DNA of 64,000 nt from Prevotella sp. (GTDB taxonomy: Bacteria > Bacteroidota > Bacteroidia > Bacteroidales > Bacteroidaceae): positions 1-64,000 of the forward strand of contig JAGCRH010000092.1 in the NCBI GenBank assembly GCA_017964785.1, written 5' to 3'. The notes beneath the pieces were generated by a model that searched no databases, had not been told where the DNA came from, and saw nothing but the letters and a program-made list of their open reading frames with translations. Below are positions 34,595 through 45,135 of this stretch, in pieces. Numbering within the stretch: position 1 is the first letter of the stretch; each line of letters starts with the position of its first letter. The translations under genes and the position numbers were made by a program.

Positions 34595-34625
34595 TTGGAA
34601 ATTGGCCAGATATTATGTAACTTTG
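34595..34625 (+). promoter_or_regulatory. Promoter of the M6 metalloprotease
   Basis: TTG at 34595-34597 and TAACTTTG at 34618-34625 with a 20-base spacer, 28 bases before the ATG. Confidence 0.75.
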
Positions 34626-34653
34626 GGGCTAAATTACATAATACCTATTTGAT

Positions 34654-36948
34654 ATGAGACGTTATACTCTGCTTTTATCCGGATTATTGCTGTGGCTGAT
34701 GACGCTGACAGCGGCTGCACAAGAAAACCCATCACCGCAGGGGTGCCGGCGAGGTACGCCGCGCCCGAAGAGTATGCAACTTCGCCGTGGGGGCAGTGAG
34801 GGCAGGACACCAGGGGACAACATCTGTCATGGGGAGCGACACCAACTGACGGTCTTGGTGGCGTTCAACGACCGCACGTTCGTGGGCGATAAAGATGCCA
34901 CGCTGGAGCAGTGGAACAAAATATTCAATGCCGAGAAACTGGCGGAGGAACCTTTCAAGGGCTCTGTACACGACTATTTCCTTGACCAAAGTTATGGCGA
35001 CTTCAGCATTGTCTTCGACCTGGAATACGTACAGGTCAGCGGCGATGTCAAGAAGTATGCCAGTACCTATTCGGACGACGAGAACTCGCAGTACCTCGTA
35101 CAGGATATAGTGGATATACTCAAGCAGAATCCAGACATCGACTGGGGCAAATACGACTGGAATGGCGACGGCTACGTGAATCAACTGCTTATCGTCTATG
35201 CCGGACAGGGCATGAGCGACTATGACAGTTCAAAGTATACCGATCTGATATGGCCTCATCAGTGGTGGATGAGCGAGCATCTGAAGGATAACCAAGAGGA
35301 TGTCTATTGTGATCCCATTACCGTCACGTCGGGTGATAAAAACTATCTGGTAGACGGCTATTGCGCCGTGGCCGAACTGAGAAAGAATAACACCTATGGC
35401 ACATTTGGCACCATCTGCCATGAGTATTCACACTGCTTCGGATTGCCCGACTTTTATTATGGTGGCGGCGCGAAAACGGTGGGTGCCTGGGATATCATGG
35501 ACTCCGGCAACTTCAATGCCGGCGGCTTCCAGCCCGCCGGATACTCTGGCCACGAGCGCTGGCTGATGGGATGGCTCACACCCACGGAACTGAAAGAGAT
35601 GACGACGATAGCCGATATGCCTGCCCTGGCAGATGAGGGCAAGGTGTATCTCATCCGCAACGACGGATACGAGAATGAGTATTACTTCGTGGAGAACCGC
35701 CAACAGAAAGGGTGGGACACCAGCCTGCCTGGCAGCGGCATCCTCATCTTCCATATTGACTATGATCCCGTGGTGTGGGCGGATACCGAGAATGCTCCCA
35801 ACTCCTACAGCACGAAGCGGTATGAAATCTTCCATGCCAACGAAAAGTATCTTGAGTTTGATAATAAAGGATGGGCCTATCCTTATCTGGATAACGACAA
35901 GTTGACCAATACGTCGTCACCTGCCGCCACGCTGAACCATCCTAATATCGATGGTACGAAACGCATGTCGAAACCGATTACGAATATGAAGGTCACTGAT
36001 GGCTTGGCATCGTTTGATTTCATGGTAGAAGCGAATCCCCCCGGAGTGATGACGCCTCCCGAAGGCCTGGTAACTGAAGAATGGGCCATCAGCGCAAAGA
36101 ACATCTATGACGAACCCGTCGCCGGCTACCTGAAGATCGGATTCGATGGTAATGATGTGTATCTCCAAGGCTTGTGTGCCGACCTGCCTCAGGCTTGGAT
36201 TAAGGGCGCGATGGACGGTACGACCGTCACCTTTGCCGGCGACCAGTATCTCGGTATCTATGATGACTGGTATTACTCTTGTTATGAATTATTCCTCTGC
36301 CATGAAGGCGCTACCTTCTCTTACGACGCCGCGGCAGGCAGGATGACGGCAGAGGGGGAGATATACTTTTATACTGGTGAGTCAAACTCAAAGCAAAGCG
36401 CCTATAACAACCTCTTCATCTCCAAGGCAGTGGAGAAGGCCGCCACGCCGGCTATGCCGGATATCACTGATATCTATGACTGGATTACCAGGCTGGTGGT
36501 CTACTTCAACATACCTACGGTGGATGTCAATGGCGACGCGATGGCGTCGAAGAAACTGAACTTCCAGTTCCTGAAGGAGGTAGACCACGAAATCACGCCT
36601 GTGACCTTCTCCCCAGACGACTACCCCAGCCTGAAGGAGCCGATGGATGTCATCCCCTATGGCTTTACAGACAATGCCGACTTCTTCCCCCTCTATATCC
36701 GCTTGAAACAGCCAGACATCGGCACGTGGAAAAAGGTTGGCCTGCAAGCCATCTATTATGGGGCTGGCGAGTGCAACAAGTCGGATGTCTGCTGGGTGGA
36801 GAATCCTTCCTTCACCAATGGCATCAGCGAGGTCATGCCTGACATGAAGTCTGACAAGACCTTGATATTCAACCTTGCCGGACAGCGGCTCACCGCGCCT
36901 CGGAAGGGTCTGAACATCATCAATGGTAAAAAGGTGATGGTGAAGTAA
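34654..36948 (+). CDS. Secreted M6-family metalloprotease
   Basis: 764 residues. Signal peptide about 1-23 (ends TAAAQ). The zinc site is 'TICHEYSHCFGLPDFY' at about 252-267, HExxH plus GLPD. Other M6 landmarks are 'YFLDQSYGDFSI' and 'WDIMDSGNFNAGGF'. The last ~60 residues contain 'LIFNLAGQRLTAPRKGLNII' plus 'NGKK', a C-terminal tail typical of secreted Prevotella proteins. It should degrade proteins outside the cell. Between residues 27 and 50 is an Arg/Gly/Pro-rich stretch of low complexity. Confidence 0.9.
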   Translation: MRRYTLLLSGLLLWLMTLTAAAQENPSPQGCRRGTPRPKSMQLRRGGSEGRTPGDNICHGERHQLTVLVAFNDRTFVGDKDATLEQWNKIFNAEKLAEEPFKGSVHDYFLDQSYGDFSIVFDLEYVQVSGDVKKYASTYSDDENSQYLVQDIVDILKQNPDIDWGKYDWNGDGYVNQLLIVYAGQGMSDYDSSKYTDLIWPHQWWMSEHLKDNQEDVYCDPITVTSGDKNYLVDGYCAVAELRKNNTYGTFGTICHEYSHCFGLPDFYYGGGAKTVGAWDIMDSGNFNAGGFQPAGYSGHERWLMGWLTPTELKEMTTIADMPALADEGKVYLIRNDGYENEYYFVENRQQKGWDTSLPGSGILIFHIDYDPVVWADTENAPNSYSTKRYEIFHANEKYLEFDNKGWAYPYLDNDKLTNTSSPAATLNHPNIDGTKRMSKPITNMKVTDGLASFDFMVEANPPGVMTPPEGLVTEEWAISAKNIYDEPVAGYLKIGFDGNDVYLQGLCADLPQAWIKGAMDGTTVTFAGDQYLGIYDDWYYSCYELFLCHEGATFSYDAAAGRMTAEGEIYFYTGESNSKQSAYNNLFISKAVEKAATPAMPDITDIYDWITRLVVYFNIPTVDVNGDAMASKKLNFQFLKEVDHEITPVTFSPDDYPSLKEPMDVIPYGFTDNADFFPLYIRLKQPDIGTWKKVGLQAIYYGAGECNKSDVCWVENPSFTNGISEVMPDMKSDKTLIFNLAGQRLTAPRKGLNIINGKKVMVK

Positions 36949-36987
36949 CAACAGGACTAAATCGAAATTTATACTACCCTTGCACCC

Positions 36988-37407
36988 ATGAACGAAGCAA
37001 AGTGTACACAACTGTTAGAAGAACACGGCATCAAGCCGACAGCCAACCGTATCGTGGTGCTGAAGGAACTGGTGAAGGCCCTGCATCCTATCACCTTGTC
37101 GGAAATGGAATACAGGATTCTCAGCATCGACAAGTCGAACATCTTCCGGGCGCTGACACTCTTCCGGGAGCACCATCTCGTACATGTCATCGAGGGCGGC
37201 AGCGAGGGGGTGCGCTATGAACTCTGTCATAGCCACGACCACGAGCACGACGAGGATGTACACCCGCACTTCTACTGCGAACAGTGCCAGCAGACGTACT
37301 GTCTGGACTATACCGAGGTGCCGGAGGTGCAATTGCCCAAAGGCTTCGAACAGAAATCCTCAAACCTGATGATCAAAGGAATATGCCCAGACTGCCAGAA
37401 GAAATGA
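36988..37407 (+). CDS. Fur-family transcriptional repressor
   Basis: 139 residues with the Fur winged helix ('GIKPTANRIVVLKELVKALH', 'ILSIDKSNIFRALTLF') and metal-site region 'HDHEHDEDVHPHFYCEQCQQ' plus 'CPDCQKK'. Two CxxC pairs form the structural zinc site and the His-rich loop the sensing site. Which metal (Fe, Zn, peroxide response) cannot be told. Its stop overlaps the next start (ATGA). A poor -7 match TACCCTTG lies ahead. Confidence 0.9.
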   Translation: MNEAKCTQLLEEHGIKPTANRIVVLKELVKALHPITLSEMEYRILSIDKSNIFRALTLFREHHLVHVIEGGSEGVRYELCHSHDHEHDEDVHPHFYCEQCQQTYCLDYTEVPEVQLPKGFEQKSSNLMIKGICPDCQKK

Positions 37408-38099
37408 TGAGTGATAAGATCAGGGTTATAGCGTTTGACGCGGACGACACGCTGTGGGACTGCCAGTCGCACTTTGAGGAGGTGGAGAATCATCTCTACA
37501 GTCTCATCGCACCCTACTGCGAGGATCCGAAACATGAACTCTTCCTGACGGAGAGTGGTAATATGGCTGATCTCGGCTACGGCTGCAAGGCCTTTACCAT
37601 CAGTGTCATTGAGACCGCCCTGCACATCGCCGGCAACGATCTCTCTGCTACCCAACTCAAGGAACTCCTTGCCCACAGCAAGCAACTGCTGCACCTCCCC
37701 GCCACCCCACTGCCTGGAGTCGTCAGTACATTAGAAACCCTTCGCAGTCGTCTTGAAGGTAGTAGCAAAATGGTGGTCTTCACCAAAGGCGAGTTGCAGG
37801 ATCAGGAGAATAAGTTGAAACGGTCTGGTCTGCTGAAATACTTCGACGACGTGGAGATCACCTCCGACAAGTCTCAGCGTGAGTTCCTCGACCTCTGCGA
37901 ACATCAGCAGATCCATCCCTCGGAACTCCTGATGATCGGCAACTCCCTGAAGAGCGACATCGCCCCCGCACTCGCCATCGGCGCCTGGGCCATCCATATC
38001 CCCTTCCACGTCACCTGGCAACTGGAGCACTTTGAGGACATCGACCACGAGCGACTGATAAAAATTGAGCATTTCAGTGAGATTCTCAAATATATTTAG
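37404..38099 (+). CDS. HAD-family phosphatase (YjjG/PGP-like)
   Basis: 231 residues. Motif I is 'VIAFDADDTLWD' with the two catalytic aspartates, motif II 'MVVFTKGE' near residue 123, and motif III/IV 'LLMIGNSLKSDIAPALAIG' near residue 176. These fit HAD subfamily IA nucleotidase or phosphoglycolate-type phosphatases. The gene is coupled to the Fur gene by an overlapping start and stop. Confidence 0.88.
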   Translation: MMSDKIRVIAFDADDTLWDCQSHFEEVENHLYSLIAPYCEDPKHELFLTESGNMADLGYGCKAFTISVIETALHIAGNDLSATQLKELLAHSKQLLHLPATPLPGVVSTLETLRSRLEGSSKMVVFTKGELQDQENKLKRSGLLKYFDDVEITSDKSQREFLDLCEHQQIHPSELLMIGNSLKSDIAPALAIGAWAIHIPFHVTWQLEHFEDIDHERLIKIEHFSEILKYI

Positions 38100-38150
38100 T
38101 AACTCTGGCTTCGCCGAAAGTAGGCTGCATCTCGGAAATATCCAAATAAA

Positions 38151-38182
38151 TTTGGTATTTCGCTCGATTTGCACTACCTTTG
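38151..38182 (+). promoter_or_regulatory. Promoter of metG
   Basis: TTTG at 38151-38154 and TACCTTTG at 38175-38182, spacer 20. Confidence 0.78.
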
Positions 38183-38213
38183 CACCCAAAATTATTAAAT
38201 ACGTATTTAAAGA

Positions 38214-40280
38214 ATGGAAAACAAGACTTTTAAGCGTACGACGGTGACGTCGGCGCTGCCCTATGCCAATGGTGGGGTACATATCGGGCATCTGGCCGGT
38301 GTGTATGTGCCTGCTGATATCTATGTGCGCTATCTCAGACTGAAGAAGCGCGAGGTGCTGTTTATCGGAGGTTCGGACGAACATGGTGTGCCTATCACGG
38401 TACGGGCCCGCAAGGAGGGCATCACCCCACAGGATGTGGTGGACCGCTACCACAAGATGATCAAGGACTCGTTTGAGGAGTTCGGTATCTCATTCGATAT
38501 ATACAGCCGTACCACCAGCAAGACGCACCATAAGTTTGCTGCCGACTGGTTCCGCAAACTCTACGACGAAGGCAAACTGACGGAGGAGACCACCGCCCAA
38601 CTCTACGATGAGGAGGCGAAGCAGTTCCTGGCAGACCGCTACGTGACGGGTGAGTGTCCTCACTGCCACAACGAGGGAGCCTATGGTGACCAGTGCGAGA
38701 AGTGCGGACGTGACCTCTCACCGACAGAGTTGATCAATCCGAAATCGACGATCTCTGGCTCTACCCCCGTGCTGAAGGAGACCAAGAACTGGTATCTGCC
38801 CCTGAATGAGTATCAGGAGTGGTTGAAGAAGTGGATCCTCGAGGAGCACAAGGAGTGGCGCCCGAATGTTTATGGACAGTGTAAGTCGTGGCTCGATATG
38901 GATCTGCAGCCCCGTGCGATGACCCGTGACCTCGACTGGGGTATCCCCGTACCCATTGAGGGTGCCGACGGCAAGGTGCTGTATGTGTGGTTTGATGCAC
39001 CCATCGGCTATGTGTCGAACACCGTCGAGTTGTGCGCCAAGGAGCCTGAGAAATGGGGCAACTGGGAGAAATGGTGGCAGGATGAGGACACCCGGCTGGT
39101 GCACTTCATCGGCAAGGACAACATCGTGTTCCACTGCATCATCTTCCCTGTGATGATGAAGGCCCACGGCAAATTTATCATGCCGGACAATGTGCCTGCG
39201 AATGAGTTCCTGAACTTGGAGAACGACAAGATCTCGACCTCCCGCAACTGGGCGGTGTGGCTGCATGAGTATCTGGTGGATATGCCGGGCAAACAGGATG
39301 TGCTGCGCTATGTGCTCACCGCCAATGCCCCCGAGACAAAGGACAACAACTTCACCTGGAAGGACTTCCAGGATCGTAATAACAACGAACTGGTGGCAGT
39401 CTATGGCAACTTCGTGAACCGTGCCCTGCAACTGACCAAGAAGTACTGGAATGGTGTGGTGCCAGAGTGCGGTGAATTGACGGATACCGACAAGGCTGCC
39501 CTGGCTGAGTTCAAGGATGTGAAGGAGAAGGTGGAGGAACTTCTGGAGAAATTCAAGTTCCGCGATGCCCAGTTCGAGGCAATGAACCTCGCCCGTATCG
39601 GCAATAAGTATATCACCGACTGCGAGCCCTGGAAAGTCTGGAAGACTGATCCTAAGCGTTGCGAGACCATCCTGAACATCTGCTTGCAGTTGACAGCCAA
39701 CCTCGCCATCGCCTTCGAGCCGTTCCTGCCGTTCTCTTCGAAGCGACTCCGTGAGATGCTCAATATCGAGAGTTTCGAGTGGGAGCAACTTGGCAGTTCC
39801 GATCTGTTGAAGGCAGGACATCAGTTGGGTGAACCCGCCCTGCTGTTCGAGAAGATCGAGGACGAGGTGATCCAAAAGCAACTCGACAAACTGGAAGCCA
39901 CCAAAAAAGCCAACGAGGCAGCAGCCTACAAGGCAGCCCCGATTAAGGATACCGTATCGTTTGAGGACTTTGAGAAACTCGACATCCGCGTGGGTCTGGT
40001 GAAGGACTGTCAGAAGGTGAAGAAGTCGAAGAAACTCCTGCAATTCACCATCGACGACGGCTCGGGTACAGATCGTACCATCTGCTCCGGTATCGCTGCC
40101 TTCTACGAAAATCCCGAGGAACTCATCGGCAAACGCATCCTCTTCGTGGCGAATTTCGCTCCCCGACAGATGATGGGTATCGAGAGTCAGGGCATGATCC
40201 TTTCTGCCGTCGATGCCGACGAGAGCCTCAGCGTGGTGACGACAACGAAAGACGTAAAACCAGGAAGCCAAGTTGGGTGA
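38214..40280 (+). CDS. metG: Methionyl-tRNA synthetase
   Basis: 688 residues. The class I HIGH motif is '[10 protein letters not shown]' at about 19-28, the KMSKS position reads KISTS ('[12 protein letters not shown]'), and a zinc knot with four cysteines is at about 145-165 ('[17 protein letters not shown]'). A C-terminal EMAP/Trbp-like tRNA-binding domain lies at 575-688 ('[16 protein letters not shown]'). Its last eight bases overlap the flippase gene. Confidence 0.96.
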   Translation: MENKTFKRTTVTSALPYANGGVHIGHLAGVYVPADIYVRYLRLKKREVLFIGGSDEHGVPITVRARKEGITPQDVVDRYHKMIKDSFEEFGISFDIYSRTTSKTHHKFAADWFRKLYDEGKLTEETTAQLYDEEAKQFLADRYVTGECPHCHNEGAYGDQCEKCGRDLSPTELINPKSTISGSTPVLKETKNWYLPLNEYQEWLKKWILEEHKEWRPNVYGQCKSWLDMDLQPRAMTRDLDWGIPVPIEGADGKVLYVWFDAPIGYVSNTVELCAKEPEKWGNWEKWWQDEDTRLVHFIGKDNIVFHCIIFPVMMKAHGKFIMPDNVPANEFLNLENDKISTSRNWAVWLHEYLVDMPGKQDVLRYVLTANAPETKDNNFTWKDFQDRNNNELVAVYGNFVNRALQLTKKYWNGVVPECGELTDTDKAALAEFKDVKEKVEELLEKFKFRDAQFEAMNLARIGNKYITDCEPWKVWKTDPKRCETILNICLQLTANLAIAFEPFLPFSSKRLREMLNIESFEWEQLGSSDLLKAGHQLGEPALLFEKIEDEVIQKQLDKLEATKKANEAAAYKAAPIKDTVSFEDFEKLDIRVGLVKDCQKVKKSKKLLQFTIDDGSGTDRTICSGIAAFYENPEELIGKRILFVANFAPRQMMGIESQGMILSAVDADESLSVVTTTKDVKPGSQVG

Positions 40281-41718
40281 GACACTGAAAGAGAAGACGG
40301 CTAAGGGCCTTTTCTGGGGCGGGATGAACAATGGCGTACAGCAGTTGCTCGGACTGGCCTTTGGCATCATCCTCGGACGGTTGCTCGACCCCTCAGACTA
40401 CGGTATGACGGCGATGCTGGCTGTCTTCTCCGTGATTGCCAACGAATTGCAATCGAGTGGTTTCAAGACTGGACTGATTAATCTGAAAGAGCCCAAGCAC
40501 GAGGACTATAATGCCGTGTTCTGGTTTAATATCCTCGCGGGGGCTTTTATCTATGTGGTGCTGTGGTTCGCTGCGCCGCTGATAGCCGACTATTACGACA
40601 AGCCCGAATTGACTCCCAAACTGATTCCCCTGAGCCGGTATGTGTTCCTGGGGTTCGTGTTTTCCAGTTTCGGGATGGCGCAAACGGCTTATCTCACCAA
40701 ACAGATGCAGATCAAACAGATTGCGAAATGTGGGATGACGGCAACACTCACATCGAGCATCGTCAGCGTGATACTGGCGGCACTGAAATTCGGCTACTGG
40801 GCACTCGCCACGCAGTATCTGCTCTATATCGCCGTAAACACATTGCTGCTTTGGTATTACAGTCCCTGGCGCCCCACCTTCACCTTTCACTTCGAACCCA
40901 TCCGCCGTCTCTTTCCATTCAGTTTCAGGATTATGCTGTCGGCGATCTTTACGCAGTTGAACAGTAACATCATGAACCTGCTGTTGGGGCGCTACTACGG
41001 CGAGAGGAACACAGGCCATTACAATCAGGCCTATCAGTGGAGTTCGAAAGGATTCCTGCTGGTACAGAATATGTTGAAGCAGGTGGATCAGACGGTGCTG
41101 GTGGGATTGCACGACGAACAGGAACGACAACTGGCAGTGCTCCGAAAGATGGTGCGATTTACGGCATTCATCGCCTTCCCGTTGCTTTTCGGACTGGGAC
41201 TGGTATCGCATGAGTTTATCGTACTGGCAATCGGTGAGAAGTGGGCCTTCTCGGCATCCCTCTTGCCGTATCTCTGCTTCTCTGGAGCCTTTATGCCACT
41301 GGCGGCGCTGCTCACAGATGCTATTATCAGCCATAAACGGAGCGATATCTATCTGTGGGCGACAATCGTCCTGGGCATCCTTCAAATAGGACTGTTGGTG
41401 GGTCTCTGGCGACAAGGCATTTATGCGATGGTGATGGCCTATACCTTATTGAATATAGGATGGGTGTTTGTGTGGCAGTTCTTCGTGAAGCGACTAATGG
41501 CTTACCGGCTGTTGGATTTCCTGAAGGATATCGTTCCCTTTGCCCTTGCCGCAGCAGGGGTGATGGTAGTGACGGGGTTCGTGACCCAAGGTATTTCCAA
41601 TCTGTGGCTGTTGTTGATCTGTCGGGTGGTAATTGCCGCCATCCTTTATTATGCCGTGATGCGGTTAGCGGGCACCGTCATCCTACAAGAGTGCCTCACC
41701 TTCCTCAAAAAACTCTAA
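40273..41718 (+). CDS. Polysaccharide/lipid-linked oligosaccharide flippase
   Basis: 481 residues and about 14 transmembrane segments of the MOP superfamily (WzxC-type). The N-terminus '[19 protein letters not shown]' and '[16 protein letters not shown]'-like context is typical of PST flippases. The TTG at 40273 is chosen since homologues have a [15 protein letters not shown] start. Export of a surface glycan is likely but the substrate is unknown. Its 3' end overlaps licD by 36 bases tail to tail. Confidence 0.85.
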   Translation: MGETLKEKTAKGLFWGGMNNGVQQLLGLAFGIILGRLLDPSDYGMTAMLAVFSVIANELQSSGFKTGLINLKEPKHEDYNAVFWFNILAGAFIYVVLWFAAPLIADYYDKPELTPKLIPLSRYVFLGFVFSSFGMAQTAYLTKQMQIKQIAKCGMTATLTSSIVSVILAALKFGYWALATQYLLYIAVNTLLLWYYSPWRPTFTFHFEPIRRLFPFSFRIMLSAIFTQLNSNIMNLLLGRYYGERNTGHYNQAYQWSSKGFLLVQNMLKQVDQTVLVGLHDEQERQLAVLRKMVRFTAFIAFPLLFGLGLVSHEFIVLAIGEKWAFSASLLPYLCFSGAFMPLAALLTDAIISHKRSDIYLWATIVLGILQIGLLVGLWRQGIYAMVMAYTLLNIGWVFVWQFFVKRLMAYRLLDFLKDIVPFALAAAGVMVVTGFVTQGISNLWLLLICRVVIAAILYYAVMRLAGTVILQECLTFLKKL

Positions 41719-42513
41719 CGCTCCCACGTGCGGAGCCAACTTTTCCAGATCAGGCAATTGCATATAGTCGCCGAAGATATGGCGCAGATGGGTGTCGGCA
41801 TCCTTCGGGACTGGTAAGTCGTACCCTTCGAAAGGGTGCGTCGTCAAGGGGAAAATCTCTTCGGCATAACGGGGATTATGGAAGGGGATGCCCATGCCGC
41901 TGGTGATTGTTTGTAGAGGTGAGAGGTGAGAGGTGAGAGGTGAGAGAATAGTTCGGAGGCAGGGGAAGAGGATGCGATTGTTGAGATTGAAGATGCGGCG
42001 TACTTGTTTGATGGCTTTGGCATCGTTGGTGCTGGTGCGCCAGATCTTATACATGTGACCTACGGTTTTTTCCGTCAGTTTGTGGAGCCAGATCGGATGC
42101 TGCTCCATCGGGAAGATGTCGATATAGATGCCCTGCTCCTTCCAAAGCCGGTCGTAGCCGTTCTGTTCCAGCATCCTCGAACGCCTGTCACGTACCTTCG
42201 CATAGAAATAGAAGTAGTTGGGGTCTGTCTCGTCGTTCTGCAACGCCAACCAATTGGGGAGTTCCTCCGTTAATATTGGCATCAGCCGCAGATAGTCGCT
42301 ACGCATCATCTCGATGTCGAGATCGTCGTCCCAGGGAATAAAACCGTTATGCCGCAAGGCCCCAATCAGCGTACCACTACTGAGCCAGTAGCGGATATCA
42401 TGCTTCCGGCAGATCTTATCCACCTCCAACAAGATCTCCAACATCCTCATCTGCTGCCTGCGCAGCATCGAGCCTTCAGGATTATACCTCTCTCGCAATT
42501 CTTCGTGAGTCAT
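41683..42513 (-). CDS. LicD-family phosphocholine/nucleotidyltransferase
   Basis: 276 residues. 'YWLSSGTLIGALRHNGFIPW' followed by DDDLDI is the LicD active-site signature; members add phosphocholine or other phosphoryl groups to surface glycans. Residues about 187-200 (TILSPLTSHLSPLQ) are encoded by a GAGGTGA tandem tract and look inserted. The ATG at 42513 is 6 bases after a TACCTTTG box (42520-42527). The stop lies inside the 3' end of the flippase gene. Confidence 0.87.
   Translation of the reverse strand: MTHEELRERYNPEGSMLRRQQMRMLEILLEVDKICRKHDIRYWLSSGTLIGALRHNGFIPWDDDLDIEMMRSDYLRLMPILTEELPNWLALQNDETDPNYFYFYAKVRDRRSRMLEQNGYDRLWKEQGIYIDIFPMEQHPIWLHKLTEKTVGHMYKIWRTSTNDAKAIKQVRRIFNLNNRILFPCLRTILSPLTSHLSPLQTITSGMGIPFHNPRYAEEIFPLTTHPFEGYDLPVPKDADTHLRHIFGDYMQLPDLEKLAPHVGALEFFEEGEALL
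41915..41949. repeat. GAGGTGA tandem tract inside licD
   Basis: Four perfect AGAGGTG units and partial ends, encoding a Leu/Ser/Pro/Thr/His stretch. It shares AGAGAATAGTT at its end with the tract at 31549-31576. Confidence 0.88.
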
Positions 42514-42519
42514 CGCCTG

Positions 42520-42549
42520 CAAAGGTACAAAAAATAGGCAAAAAAACAA
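42520..42549 (-). promoter_or_regulatory. Promoter of licD
   Basis: TACCTTTG (42520-42527) with CAAA on the plus strand (TTTG on the minus) at 42546-42549, an 18-base spacer. Confidence 0.55.
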
Positions 42550-42587
42550 AGATTTTTTGCCTATTTCTACACCATCATGTTCTCTAA

Positions 42588-43108
42588 TTAAAATCGGACA
42601 CCAATGGTGCCATAGATGCCAGACCAATTGGAAACGCCATCTGTATGTGACTTTTGGTGACGGAAGCCGATGCCAAGGACTGGTGCCAGTGCATGTTTTG
42701 ACGAATGGCCGTACCATGTCGTACCAATGTCGAAGGTGGTGTACTTTTTGTCAGGACTACCCACAGTGTTCAACACCTGTAGCCGCACATCGAAACGCTC
42801 CCCCTTTCCCTCATACCATGCGTATGCCAGTCCACCACCTAACGAGATGTCTTTTGTCCACCTTTTTTTTCATCCGCCTTGAAAAGTGTATGACAGGCTT
42901 CTGCTGTTGCCTGCAGTGACCAACGGTTGGCAAACTCATAACTCAACTGCATGTTTGCGCTCAGTGGAGACATACCATGCTGCTTCGTTCCGTAGAGTGC
43001 TTTCAACTCAAAATGAAAGTTACTGAAAACAGTTCTCTTCACTTCGTTCTCTTGCGCATTCATGGTAACGGAGGAAACCAGTAACACCATGCTAATTAAA
43101 CTTTTCAT
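42588..43108 (-). pseudogene. Frameshifted small outer-membrane beta-barrel protein
   Basis: Two reading frames join across a run of eight A (plus-strand T8 at 42863-42870). The first starts at 43108 with a signal peptide (MKSLISMVLLVSSVTMNAQ) and beta-type repeats, and stops soon after the A run. The second encodes 'DISLGGGLAYAWYEGKGERF' and continues to 'SGIYGTIGVRF', a proper barrel end. One added A would restore about 170 residues. It may be a phase-variable gene, a sequencing error or a decayed gene. Promoter box TATCTTTG at 43140-43147. Confidence 0.8.
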
Positions 43109-43276
43109 ATCTTTTCTTACTTTTATAAAAACTTCAGTGCAAAGATATGTCGAAAAGTTCAAAGATAATACAGAGAAAAATAACTATTTGTTATCCCAAA
43201 TTAACCATTGCGTTTTGTCCCTTTCGCAAAACGTACTGATTATTAGGTGGTTGAAAAAATAGTTAACCAAATTTAA

Positions 43277-45028
43277 TCAAGGTCTCCTTAGAACACTAAA
43301 AAGATTATTTTCAAGTGATTTAGAACCTTCTTTATTGAATAGTTTTAAGTTGGCCCGAGACTTAGCTCTTGATACTGATTGAGCAGAAGAATTCAACATT
43401 ATAATCATTGCATTGGTAGGGATCTTAAGGAGAAGCAGTATACATACATTTTGCTCCATGGGAGAAAGTGCGTCAGTTCGGCCAAAGGATTTGAAAATTG
43501 CAGGCATATCTTTACGGAACTGGGATTCTAACAGTTTCCATTCTGCATCTGATGGAACAGGTCTTTCAGCCTTGCCATTAGCTTTCTTTATGAATAGTTG
43601 GGCTATTTTACTCTCCAAAAAAGCATCAAGGTTATCAGTATCATTCATGTTCTCTTTATTGTGTTCAGCCTCCAGCCGTTCTATGGTCAAAGTCAATTCT
43701 GCCTCTTTCTTTTCTTTTGCAGCAATTACGCTCTCATAATCATTGGACTTGAGTTTCTCTAATTCTTCCTGAACCTCTTTGCGATCAGACTTTGCCTTTT
43801 CTAAATTTTTTTCCAAATTTCTAATCTTTTCTTTCTTCTTTTTTTGTTTAATCCAGAAGAAAAACGCAATACCGCCCATCAGCAAAAAGGCAATTGCAGC
43901 AATCATCCAATTCATTGCTCTTGCTTCCCGTGCCTTTTCCCTTTCCTGTTCGGCCTCTTTCTGGCTTCGGTTATAGTTGTAGAGCATAGACATCTGATGG
44001 ATGGCATCTATCTGCATCTCTTTATGTAAGGTATCAAGAGCATTTTCATTCAGTTTTGAGAAGAATACGATAGAATCCAAATCACCTTTATGCCGATATA
44101 CCTCAAGAAGCCCCTTATAAGCATCCTCCTTCTTTCCGTTTTGGATGGCTTTTCTAAAATATAGTTCTGCAGAATCAATCTTATTTGTTGCCAACTCATA
44201 AAAGCCTTTTGTGATATAATAGTGTTCACGACCTTTGGCAATATTACCATTTTCATCAAATAGGCCAGACTCATGCTCAAAGATGTCCATAATTTGTTTG
44301 GCCTTTGACAATTCATAGCGCTCAACATAAATATAGATTGCCGTTGGCAAAATCGAGGCAGCTCTCTGTTCTTTACCCAAACGTTTAAGAGAGTTGTAGG
44401 TGTCATTGATAATTTGCAGGACGGTATCCTTCTCTCCAAGAAGATAATATGGTTTGATTAATTGACCTCTGGCAACGATAAATTCTTCAATGTTGGCAGT
44501 ACGTCGTATGCAATCTATATAATGCAGAACCGCCCAAATTTCATCATGCGGCAAATTTTGCTGGTGAAAGATATATGCCATTTGGCCATAAATACCTTTC
44601 AATGTAATAAAGTTACAATCCCCATTGAGTGTGTCTGCAACAGTAATAGCATTGTAATATGCCTGCAAGGCTGCTGGAGCCTCATTCATATCATAGAGTG
44701 CTCGACCGAGAAGATAATGAGCCAGCATCCGCTCGTTAGAAGTACCATGACTTTCGAAATGTTCTACCAACTCTTTGGCCAAAGAGTCTGATATGAATTT
44801 TTTAGAGGCTTTATTCTCTGCATTCATACGATGCAACAGATATTGCATACGGAAGTGACGACCGAATTTTTGCTCGTGCCGTCCGAGGCTATCAAGAATC
44901 ATCAGAGCCGAGTCAGGATGATTGTTCATCTTTTCCTCTGCCCGCGACAAAGCCTCTCTGTATTCCCGTCGCTCCGTGCAACTCATGAGCACTCCAAAAG
45001 CAAAAACAACATAGATAATCTGTTTCAT
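43277..45028 (-). CDS. TPR membrane lipoprotein with C-terminal HTH-like domain
   Basis: 583 residues. Lipobox LMSC near residue 17, TPR-like helical repeats over about 30-340, one membrane helix (about 366-386), a Lys/Glu-rich coiled coil (about 388-455), and a C-terminal domain 'LSPMEQNVCILLLLKIPTNA' then 'SAQSVSRAKSRANLKLF' that resembles a LuxR-like helix-turn-helix. A lipobox plus a cytoplasmic HTH requires an inner-membrane topology, so the lipobox could be just a signal anchor. It could act as a membrane-bound regulator. Head-to-head with the shorter relative at 45696. Promoter 45077-45108. Confidence 0.78.
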   Translation of the reverse strand: MKQIIYVVFAFGVLMSCTERREYREALSRAEEKMNNHPDSALMILDSLGRHEQKFGRHFRMQYLLHRMNAENKASKKFISDSLAKELVEHFESHGTSNERMLAHYLLGRALYDMNEAPAALQAYYNAITVADTLNGDCNFITLKGIYGQMAYIFHQQNLPHDEIWAVLHYIDCIRRTANIEEFIVARGQLIKPYYLLGEKDTVLQIINDTYNSLKRLGKEQRAASILPTAIYIYVERYELSKAKQIMDIFEHESGLFDENGNIAKGREHYYITKGFYELATNKIDSAELYFRKAIQNGKKEDAYKGLLEVYRHKGDLDSIVFFSKLNENALDTLHKEMQIDAIHQMSMLYNYNRSQKEAEQEREKAREARAMNWMIAAIAFLLMGGIAFFFWIKQKKKKEKIRNLEKNLEKAKSDRKEVQEELEKLKSNDYESVIAAKEKKEAELTLTIERLEAEHNKENMNDTDNLDAFLESKIAQLFIKKANGKAERPVPSDAEWKLLESQFRKDMPAIFKSFGRTDALSPMEQNVCILLLLKIPTNAMIIMLNSSAQSVSRAKSRANLKLFNKEGSKSLENNLFSVLRRP

Positions 45029-45076
45029 AATCTGCATAAAATGTAATTATGTGCCATACTATTCGGATTGTGTTTG

Positions 45077-45108
45077 CAAAAATATGTTTTTTTTTCGAGA
45101 CCCCCAAA
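45077..45108 (-). promoter_or_regulatory. Promoter of the long TPR regulator
   Basis: Minus strand TTTG (45105-45108) and TATTTTTG (45077-45084), spacer 20. Confidence 0.68.
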
Positions 45109-45135
45109 AAAATGAAAGAAAAAATATGCCTTTGT

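Noticed and set aside
34736..34822. Repeat insertion in the M6 protease N-terminus
   Set aside because: The Arg/Gly-rich stretch has no clear repeat or palindrome, and such basic propeptide segments are normal for the family.
38718..40370. 550-codon frame opposite metG
   Set aside because: It is the antisense shadow of a clear MetG gene; the translation is His/Leu/Gln-rich with no motif. The long shadow arises from the G+C-rich codon use.
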